Assembly: GCA_008931825.1 (NCBI GenBank)
Contig: QXVZ01010646.1
Location: forward strand, 1-26,075
Length of the DNA stretch: 26,075 nucleotides
Direction: 5' to 3'
Origin: Phallusia fumigata
Lineage: Eukaryota; Chordata; Ascidiacea; Phlebobranchia; Ascidiidae
Of this stretch, positions 20,301 through 26,075 are shown piece after piece (position 1 is the first letter of the stretch; the number at the start of each line of letters is the position of its first letter). Below the pieces are notes generated by a model, which was not told where the DNA came from, made no database searches, and saw only the letters and a list, made by a program, of their open reading frames with translations. A program made the translations under genes and the position numbers.

Positions 20301-21773
20301 GTTGGCAATCAATGAAAAATAACATAAAAAGTTGTTTTACTGACAAAATTGCAATGGTACCTGTGAGTAGAGTTGTCCTTATCAGTTGTATGAAGAGCAT
20401 CTTTCAAGTCTGCAACCTCGTCTTTAAATCTGCACAAAATGTCATTGCTTGGTTCCTCAATAAATATACAATTGTCTTTAACTTTAGATGCAATTCGAAG
20501 AGCTTCTGGTTACAATATTGCCTAATGAACCTTTTTAAATTTTTACTTGTTTGCAATGGCTTAAACAAAAACCTGATTTCATCAAAGCGAGATTTGTGAA
20601 TAAAATTTTGAAACATCTTAAATAGGAATGGGCCAAAACTGCAAGTGTTCTGTTTGATCGGGCACCGAGCATCTCACGTTAAAGCTCGGGGCTCGGTCGA
20701 GCACGCTCGGTGTATTGTGACGTCACAAACATTCCCATTTACACCAGAGTTTTTTACTTTTTCAAGGTCCCTTACAAACGTCCACTGTATAATTGTTACA
20801 CCGCAGCGGCAAGATCCATGTAACAAGTTGTTGCCTTTTTTTATTCAACTCAACGCTTAAAATACGACACATCGCCATCACTAATAAGCGTAATTTATAT
20901 TTGGTTTTAATTTGAATTTTTTGTCTAATGCTCGGATTAGTTCATGCGACTGCTCGGCCGAGCGCCGAGCATCAAAAATTGCGATGCTCGGTACCGAGTA
21001 ATCGGGTTCTGGCTCAGTTCGGCCCATCCCTAATCTTAAACCAACTTAGTGTTTACTACCTTTTCGTACCACATTAAGTTTTAGGATTTCGACCAAGACC
21101 CAAAATCTTCACAAACCTGCTAATTTGGTCGTTTCGCTCACTGAGGCGATCTTCTAGGAGTTTCTGGTTTTGACATTTTGCCTCGTACGAGTCTTGAAGT
21201 TCTCGCATCTCCGCTTCTTGTTTCTCGGAGTGCTGACGAAGACGATCAATGTCTTCCTGCAAACGACTCATCTGTAGAAATAAAATGTTGCAAAAAATGA
21301 TCTTAAAATATTTCAAAACATAGTACAGTTTGAAACAAGTATTTTTTCCTTCCGAGAATGTTAAACATTTTAGGGTAAATGCAAGCAGGGGACAAAATAC
21401 ATATTCTTGTTTTTAAACATTGGTAAAGATGTGATCCTGACTTTAAAATCAATGAAAATTTGTAACGGCCTCTATTTGGATTCTTTTCGCGAAAATGAAT
21501 TGGAAGTACATATCTCTAAAACGAAATGTTTTGCATTAGAAACACAACTTTACCACACATTTTGTACTGTGTACAAATATTGTAAAAGTAGCAGTAGATG
21601 GGATTCGAACCGCCGAACCAACAACTTTACTTGCCTCCTTATTGTGGTCGTTATGCATGCTAACTTGTCGGTCAAGCTCACGAACTTTGCGTTGTGCGTC
21701 GAGATATTGAGTTTCCATTTTCTTCAGCTCGGAATCGTTGGTTTCCAGTTGTTTAGTGAGAGCAGAAGTTTTT
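8328..21773 (-). CDS. mprip: MPRIP (M-RIP)-like coiled-coil protein, about 30 exons, 5' part not seen
   Basis: Family role: an actin-associated scaffold linking RhoA to the myosin phosphatase targeting subunit. Exons in transcript order (high to low): 21773-21635, 21271-21117, 20429-20361, 20101-19963, 19479-19381, 18784-18689, 17946-17812, 17651-17517, 17291-17176, 16952-16430, 16063-15692, 15461-15261, 14932-14745, 14453-14364, 14148-13995, 13724-13587, 13342-13218, 12927-12807, 12593-12458, 12290-12103, 11890-11798, 11703-11575, 11096-10971, 10775-10659, 10539-10432, 10083-9937, 9751-9671, 9352-9266, 8722-8542, 8458-8328 (TGA). All junction phases agree, giving ~1505 codons. Residues ~1-360 and ~820-1297 are charged heptad-like coiled coil. 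Residues ~360-790 hold a Ser/Pro-rich linker and non-coil helices. Residues ~1298-1463 match the MPRIP C-terminus as I recall it (YSKKC, RVKASEIDYLKQEI, RLKEQL, then KSRSQPD). The N-terminal PH domains are absent from the window. The first exon listed has an uncertain 5' edge, and it is unknown whether translation begins there (METQYLD) or further upstream. Confidence 0.85.
8887..9092. mobile_element. Short non-autonomous hAT-like element in MPRIP intron
   Basis: It begins CAGGGCGTCGTGC and ends AGAAAGCCCTG, so the outer six bases (CAGGGC/GCCCTG) are inverted. The right end read in reverse (CAGGGCTTTCTAAACGTTTT then GCGACCCC) has the look of hAT (Charlie-type) termini. Internally GGGTCGCAGA occurs twice (near 9034 and 9061). 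The flanking 8-mers do not match, so no target duplication supports the ends. Confidence 0.55.
9476..9640. mobile_element. 165-bp hAT-like element with near-perfect target duplication
   Basis: Its left end is CAGAGGTTCTTAAGC. The right end reversed is TAGTGATACTTAACC, with nine of the first fourteen bases equal. The flanks TACTAGAT (9468-9475) and CACTAGAT (9641-9648) form an 8-bp target duplication with one mismatch, as expected of hAT transposition. It lies in an MPRIP-like intron and encodes nothing. Confidence 0.6.
10165..10300 (-). repeat. tRNA-derived SINE fragment
   Basis: On the minus strand GGTTCGAATCCC (10261-10272) is an intact RNA polymerase III B box in a T-arm context (GTGGGTTCGAATCCCAC). 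It is followed by GCAGG, CTAGATTTTTCT and a tail with CTGACTGAAAATGC. No A box or full cloverleaf precedes it, so this is not a functional tRNA gene. The CTAGATTTTTCT tail is shared with the copy at 12640-12790, which defines a SINE family. Ends are approximate. Confidence 0.65.
12640..12790 (-). repeat. tRNA-derived SINE fragment, second copy
   Basis: On the minus strand a degenerate B box (AAGTTCAAACC, 12724-12734) is followed by CTAGATTTTTCT and then CAACTGAATGTAAATGC. The 12-base CTAGATTTTTCT and the spacing match the copy at 10165-10300. It is older or more diverged and lies in an MPRIP-like intron. Ends are approximate. Confidence 0.55.
13465..13572 (+). repeat. Possible tRNA-like repeat fragment
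   Basis: A stretch with GTGGTAAGATGCTGCC (A-box-like) lies about 70 bp upstream of GGGTTCCAATCC (B-box-like, GGTTCnAnnCC). The spacing and order suit a degenerate tRNA-derived repeat, but no cloverleaf could be drawn with confidence. Confidence 0.35.
14364..16952 (-). other. mprip: Central Ser/Pro-rich and non-coil region of the MPRIP-like protein
   Basis: Exons 16952-16430 and 16063-15692 are far longer than their neighbours. The first moves from coiled coil into a Ser/Pro-rich stretch (SPPRSPSPTSD, later SPSASPLSFLGLSSLS). The second has RRSQSSPSLATFSRSKP followed by a Leu-rich helical segment (LLQHVDALAQKLTLEGML). Exons 15461-15261, 14932-14745 and 14453-14364 continue as predicted helices with fewer charged heptads. 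I cannot align this region to a named domain. The Ser/Pro runs are plausible phosphorylation segments. Confidence 0.6.
18269..18618. repeat. ~128-bp tandem repeat, about 2.5 units, ending at an ambiguous base
   Basis: Units begin with ATAGGGTAAA at 18299 and 18427 and ATGGGGTAAA at 18556, giving a period of 128-129 bp. Shared landmarks are GACATGTTATACA, ACTGTC(C)A and TTTGCCCCATTTTAG. The third unit stops at 18618, where the only N of the window sits, directly before unrelated sequence. The array is therefore probably longer in the genome and was collapsed or cut in assembly. It lies in an MPRIP-like intron. Confidence 0.8.
19590..19870. repeat. Interspersed repeat sharing a block with 5057-5100
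   Basis: The segment GGTGAGCGGAAC ... AATGAGTCCGTCGTCGA (19653-19705) matches GGTGCGCGGAAC ... AATGAGTCCATCGTCGA (5064-5097), with extra bases inserted between the halves here. A B-box-like GGTTCTAACCCC on the minus strand (19824-19836) suggests a tRNA-derived SINE. Ends are uncertain. Confidence 0.45.
20623..21032. mobile_element. 410-bp non-autonomous hAT element with perfect 8-bp target duplication
   Basis: Its ends are TAGGAATGGGCC and GGCCCATCCCTA, inverted with one mismatch. ATCTTAAA occurs on both sides (20615-20622 and 21033-21040), a perfect 8-bp target duplication diagnostic of hAT-type insertion. The interior is rich in GAGC/GCTCGG words, including GCTCGGCCGAGCGCCGAGC, which could fold into a hairpin, and it carries one TGACGTCA at 20718-20725. 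There is no transposase frame. It lies in an MPRIP-like intron, and a second copy lies inverted at 21985-22436. Confidence 0.85.
21597..21640 (-). repeat. B-box-bearing tRNA-like fragment beside the GC donor
   Basis: GGTTCGAATCCCA on the minus strand (21599-21611) is a perfect B box preceded by GGTTCGGC. It starts just after the 5' splice site of the first MPRIP-like intron seen. No A box is recognisable, so it is a SINE fragment rather than a tRNA gene. Confidence 0.45.
21629..21634 (-). promoter_or_regulatory. mprip: GC-type 5' splice donor (GAG|GCAAGT)
   Basis: The exon 21773-21635 must end in phase 0 to join the next exon (MSRLQED...), which follows a TTCTACAG acceptor. The only site that fits is GAG|GCAAGT, the classic GC-AG donor consensus. 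The nearby GT, four bases further on, would shift the frame. Confidence 0.6.
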
Positions 21774-22962
21774 CTGAATTTGGGACAAAGGGTTTGGTTT
21801 ACCTTATTGAGATCAGAGCTGTCGCGGTTCTCAATGTTGTTGTAGGTGGTCGGCAGGCAGACTTATTACATTTTTTAACATTTTGGCTTAAGTGTATTTT
21901 CCACAAAATATATACCACTTGTTTCAGTTATAGGCATACTACGAATCAAAAAATCGAAAACCAAACGCAAAGAAAATATGCTAATAGGGATGGGCCGAAC
22001 CGAGCCAGAACCCGAGTACTCGATACCGAGCATCGCAAGTTTTGATGCTCGGCGCTCGGCCGAGCAGTCGCATAAACTAAGCCGAGCATTAGACAAAAGA
22101 TTGAACATGTGCAACAAATAGGTTATACGGAGTAGTCTTGTGTGTTTTTCGAGTGTGGGCATATTTCTTAGCATCAGACATGACATCAGAGTCTTCGTGC
22201 ACTGCGGTTGTTACTTAAAAACTGGGTGTATCAATAAGCGTTGACTTGCCTCCCATGTTATGCAGAAGGGACCTCTAGAGCTTAAATACGGCTCTGGTAG
22301 CTAGATAAGGGACCTTGAAAAACGTAAAAACTGCAGTGTAAATAGGAATGTTTGTGACGTCACAATGCATCGAGCGTGCTCGACCGTGCATAGAGCGTTA
22401 ACCAAACAGAACACTTGCAGTTTTGGCCCATCCCTAATCACTACCTTTTGTTTTCATACTGGGTGAGGTCCATTATCATCTTCCTAATGCTAGGTGCTCA
22501 ACTAGCTTCTAACATAATGTGCAACAGTTAAAGTTTTAGGTTGTGACATGGAAATCTTTAAACACTCTCACACTTTGTACATAGTGAGTTGCTGAATTTG
22601 ATGACTAAGCTATTGTTATTTCAAATGTGTGAGATGTAACAACATCCACTGCATATTACTTGATCAAACCCTTACTAGAGCAACTGAAAGTAGAGCACTT
22701 TCAGTTTTTGTCCATTCCTTCATTCTACTATGTGTATTTGTTGTGGTGTTTTTAAGTTTGCTGTATGTGGCCTACCTTATCAACAGTTTTCAAAACCAAC
22801 CAAATTTACTAAAGGCACCTATGCCCCTTTTTTAGTTTGTATGGCTTTATTTTCCGCAAAAATGATTAGTCGTTACTACAAAGCGATATTCAAAACTTTT
22901 GATAATGAGAAACTTAACATCAATTCTACTCTGTCAGTGGTTTAACCCAGCATGGTTTTTAG
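21774..22962. other. Interval between the divergent MPRIP-like and TNIP-like exons
   Basis: This interval lies between the first visible exons of two genes on opposite strands. It holds a hAT copy (21985-22436) and AT-rich DNA. No initiator exon, PH-domain exon or promoter could be recognised. Reading the first MPRIP-like exon further upstream stays open to about 21861, but the added residues look unlike coiled coil. Confidence 0.5.
21985..22436. mobile_element. 452-bp hAT element, inverted copy of 20623-21032
   Basis: Its ends are TAGGGATGGGCC and GGCCCATCCCTA, a perfect 12-bp inverted repeat. Its reverse complement follows the 20623-21032 element from end to end (AAAACTGCAAGTGTTCTGTT, then TCGAGCACGCTCG, TGTGACGTCACAA, CAAGGTCCCTTA). 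The flanking 8-mers TATGCTAA and ATCACTAC do not match, so its target duplication has decayed or rearranged. Confidence 0.8.
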
Positions 22963-25598
22963 ACAGTCCTTGCTGAGTTGGTCACAATACGTGCAGAAAA
23001 TTCCCAACTTTTGCATGATAATCAGGAGCTAAAAAGGGAAAATGATCAGTTGAAACAACAACAGATTAATGCACAACAAGGTAAATGGGTCTAAAGTACA
23101 AGCAAAACATGAAATGATCTGTTATTTGACGTATATGTATGCAGGCGAGCAGGTGTATGAAACACAAATGAAGGCGTTTATGGAAGATTTTTCACTTGAA
23201 AGAAGAGAAAAACAAGCTCTCCTTCAGCAAAAAAATGAAATCACAGGAGAAAATTTCAGTCTTAAAGAGCAACTTACACAGTATGGGACTATTTGTTTAA
23301 AAATTTTTGTATTAGTAATTTGAAAAAAAGAACTTTTGCCTCTTGGGGTCTGTGTTGTCGAGTGCAAATCTACAGCAAAAATGTCCTTTGTAATATCTAC
23401 CTTGAATGTGTGTTTTTTGAAAAGGTTACAGTCCCTCCTTGCCGAGCAACAACATCCACCGGTGTACAAACAAAGTTACAGCATTCCCCCTTCATCTGTT
23501 CCTCCCGTTTTTCAAGCAGTTTATGAGCATGATCAGGTGCAGCCATTTCATGAACATGGTCAGCAATACGGAATGCCTCCTGCAGGTAAAATACTTGTTT
23601 CTACTGTACATCTTTGACTATTATTTATGGCATTCTCAGGAAAACCTGTTTTTATCCACTAGTCCAAGGTTGTACAATCTTTTGGATGATTCACAAATTA
23701 TAAACAGCAGGGAAATTTGGTATTCAAATTTTCGCTTTAAATTGATGCAAAAATAGACAAAATCATTACACAAAAATTCCATTCTAAATATGTGTTCTAC
23801 CCCTTTGTATAACAATCAAAACAATGGAACAGCAAGCAAGTTGTATTATCATTATCTAACCTTGTGCAAGTGTTTGTACGCAAGCACGAACCTACTGATA
23901 CAAATGACATAAAACATAATTGCGTGGAAACAATGGCATTTGTGGTATCAAAGAAAGCCAAAAGAATTGGGATTACAAATTTGGCACATGGAGCTAGAAA
24001 AGAGCTTTAACATTTTTCTTAACTAGTCAAAAACAATGAAAACTCGGAAAACAATTACAGGAAGTCTATATTTAGTTGCTAATAACCATCATTTCAAAAA
24101 ATGCTTCGTGGGCCACATGAAACCTCCCAGCGCACCACAAGTGGCCCGCGGGCCGTGGTTGGGCACCTCTGCACTAGTAACACTCATTTGGCCAGTTATT
24201 ATCGGTCCCCTTTTAATTTTTTTCATTCTTCAGCACAGATGACTTAGTAAATTGACCAAGCCTGTCAATTTTGACAGGTGTGCCAACGCGTGCAGCAAGT
24301 CCACCACAAGTTTCAAGGCAAAAGTCGAATCTGGTTCATCCCCGACCATCTATAATACCAACAGAAACCACACATCAAGCACCTGGTGTTGTTGGGGCAC
24401 TGTCGAACTCCAGAAGAATTGGATTTCCGCAACCAGTTCCCAACCAACCCCGAGTAAGCCACTATTACCACAAAATTCATTTGCATTTTCAGGGGTTAGC
24501 TTTTTATGACTATTTGTTTTTTTAATTAGTTCGTTATATTTCACCCAAATGAAGCTGGATAACTCATTGGTAGTAGGCCATCTTTCCCTCTGCTGTTACT
24601 CGCTTTTGACTGAAGTTTGAGTGGCCAAGTGTGTAAATCACTGAGCAACTTATTTTAATACATCATACTGAGCATCACAGATTCTATGCTTTGTTGTTTA
24701 ACGTTTAAATTTATACTTGTGCTGGGTCAAAATTTAGTGAACATCGCATAGGGTTCTACGACATTGCATGTTTATGACATAACAATTGGTCAGTTTGGTA
24801 TGACATCTATTGGCCATTCAGAAAGAAAAGATTGCATTAAGAAACTGGGCAAATACATTAAAAACATTTTATGATTCTCTAAGACTTATGCTTAACTTTA
24901 ACTAATATACTAACTTGGATGAGGCAAGCCCTAGTAGCTATTGAATTACCAATTGTGTCCTTATGTGCAGGTTTTTGGTTATCAAACCTTTTGTGATGCT
25001 ATTAGCTATATTTTTATGTTATTTGTCTACTTCATTCCTAGTCTCACAAACGATTCTTATCTGTAAAAAGAACAACTGCACATTTGCACTACAGTACCTA
25101 CTTCATTTAAATGAAGTCATTTTCTGCAGCTTCGCCAAGCACCTCCAAATAGTGGATATTTTCCGCAGCAATCTCCACCCCCTCATCAAACTGAAGCATA
25201 TGACTATAGAAATCAACCACAAACCCAGCATTATACACAGGTAAGAATAGCAGTGTTGCAAAAACATATTTTTGTTTGGTTGTATAATGATTTTTGTTTA
25301 GAAACCAATGTTTTAGAAACCAATTTAGTTTCAGAAGCCAATCTTTATTTGTTCTGTAACATGTTTGCAATTTTATCTAGTTCCAAGTTTGTTTTTGAAT
25401 CGTCTTTAAATAGTTCAGTGCAGCAGTTTTTGAACTGTGTTATCAAAATGTAAACTGATTTTAGCCTAAAGTTAACATCTGACAGTGTAGTAGTGCCTTG
25501 CATATTTTTGCCCATACCAATGTTTTTGTCAGAGAGGAGGCTTACAAAATGATGGCATGGAAATGCACCCACCAGGTCCGGAGCAAGCATCCAAGTAA
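22963..25598 (+). CDS. tnip: TNIP (ABIN)-like UBAN protein, six exons visible, 5' end missing
   Basis: TNIP proteins are cytosolic ubiquitin-binding adaptors that restrain NF-kB and cell-death signalling with A20. Exons 22963-23080, 23145-23280, 23425-23585, 24278-24453, 25130-25240 and 25533-25594/25598 join with consistent phase, giving ~254 residues. Exon 1 is coiled coil (ENSQLLHDNQELKRENDQL). Exon 2 carries the UBAN motif, QMKAFMEDFSLERREKQALL, with the D-F-x-x-E-R-x-x-[RK]-x-x-L pattern shared by TNIP, optineurin and NEMO; the F-x-E-D-F start is closest to TNIP. Exons 3-6 are Pro/Tyr/Gln/His-rich and disordered (for example SYSIPPSSVPPVF and QQSPPPHQTEAYDY), as is the TNIP1 C-terminus. 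No zinc finger is visible. The last exon either reads into TAA at 25596 or splices at GTAAGT (25595). The start codon and N-terminal exons are not recognised. A general optineurin/NEMO relative is the alternative. Confidence 0.75.
23665..24171. mobile_element. 507-bp hAT-like insertion in the TNIP-like gene
   Basis: The right end reversed reads CAGAGGTGCCCAACCACGG then CCCGCGGGCC, typical of hAT termini. The left end CAAGGTTGTACAA matches it at about eight of thirteen positions. The flanks CACTAGTC (23657-23664) and CACTAGTA (24172-24179) form an 8-bp target duplication with one mismatch. It accounts for most of the intron between the third and fourth TNIP-like exons and has no coding capacity. 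Confidence 0.65.
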
Positions 25599-26075
25599 GT
25601 TTTTAGGACTAACTAGTATGCTGCATAAAGTGCAAGAAGGTTTACCATTGTTTTGTTAAAAAACCTCGTTTGTTTGTGAAATTCGGCGACAGACTGAGCA
25701 AATAGAGGCACAGTCTAACCAGGGCAGTATATCACCAGTTGCATGCCTGGTGCTTGGCTAAGCATTAAAGGCAGTGCTTGGTTCTTGTGATAAACATTGC
25801 TCATAAAATGGTCCAAGTTTTGACATGTTGCTTTTGGCCAATGGCTAGCTAATAGTATCTTTTAGTTTTACACATGGCCCAATCAATAAACCTCGTAATT
25901 TACCTTCCCAATACAGTTTGACTAAGATAGGTATAGCCACAAAGTTATAGGAGTTTTTAACCACCGAAACCTCCTAGCCCAACCCCAGAAGGGGAAAAAA
26001 CAAAACTGTCCAAGCACGCTGAGGTAGCCCAATACCGCCGAACCCCGACACGTGACAAGCTTATTTATACAAGCG
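25599..26075. other. Sequence after the last recognised TNIP-like exon
   Basis: It is either 3' UTR/intergenic (if the TAA at 25596 is used) or intron (if GTAAGT at 25595 is used). AATAAA occurs near 25885. No further exon with convincing splice sites or a zinc-finger signature was found. Confidence 0.4.

Noticed and set aside
21774-21803. 29-bp intron upstream of the first MPRIP-like exon
   Set aside because: A GT donor and CAG acceptor exist, but 29 bp is too short for a spliceosomal intron. The region is either read through or not coding.
21407-22045. 212-residue plus-strand ORF
   Set aside because: It runs through an MPRIP-like exon in antisense, an intron, and into the end of a hAT element, and has no coherent composition.
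22629-22945. Overlapping plus-strand ORFs before the TNIP-like exons
   Set aside because: Hydrophobic, low-complexity frames with no splice sites joining them in phase to the exon at 22963, so not accepted as N-terminal exons.
1-26075. CRISPR array, operon or prophage
   Set aside because: There are no regular short direct repeats with unique spacers. Genes are interrupted by spliceosomal introns, which marks eukaryotic nuclear DNA.

Overview
The window looks like nuclear DNA of an invertebrate chordate, most likely a Ciona-type ascidian. Genes are compact and intron-rich with introns of about 100-700 bp, the non-coding DNA is AT-rich, one gene may start at a trans-splice acceptor, and small hAT-type elements and tRNA-derived repeats lie between exons. 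The protein families (relaxin-receptor-like GPCR, MPRIP, TNIP) are animal families. The species itself is inferred, not proven. No bacterial, CRISPR or viral content is visible.

Layout. (1) 255-2925, plus strand: the 3' part of a GPCR gene with extracellular LDLa modules and a relaxin-receptor-like seven-helix domain. Its 5' end is outside the window or not identified. (2) 2935-5353: non-coding, with two copies of a diverged ~300 bp repeat. (3) 5354-5715, plus: a two-exon gene for a 58-residue secreted peptide of unknown function, with an AG splice acceptor directly against its ATG. (4) 5740-8327: non-coding, with a third copy of the same repeat and a cluster of three TGACGTCA palindromes. 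(5) 8328-21773, minus: about 30 exons of one long coiled-coil gene, joined here by hand with consistent splice phase across every junction. Its last five exons match the conserved C-terminus of MPRIP (M-RIP, the Rho-interacting myosin-phosphatase scaffold, TRIOBP/outspread relatives). The N-terminal PH domains of that family are not in the window. (6) 22963-25598, plus: a six-exon stretch of a TNIP (ABIN)-like gene with a UBAN ubiquitin-binding coiled coil followed by a Pro/Tyr/Gln-rich tail.

Mobile DNA. At least five short non-autonomous hAT-type insertions are visible. The clearest has a perfect 8-bp target duplication, and a second copy of it lies inverted about 950 bp away. tRNA-derived SINE fragments and a ~128-bp tandem repeat ending at an assembly N are also present.

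The four genes are not an operon. The GPCR senses an extracellular ligand, MPRIP links Rho signalling to myosin phosphatase and actin, and TNIP acts in ubiquitin/NF-kB signalling. The most unusual whole-window signals are the strong excess of TGACGTCA (15 copies), the missing 5' ends of both divergent genes flanking 21.8-22.96 kb, a GC-AG intron, and the unrecognised small secreted peptide.
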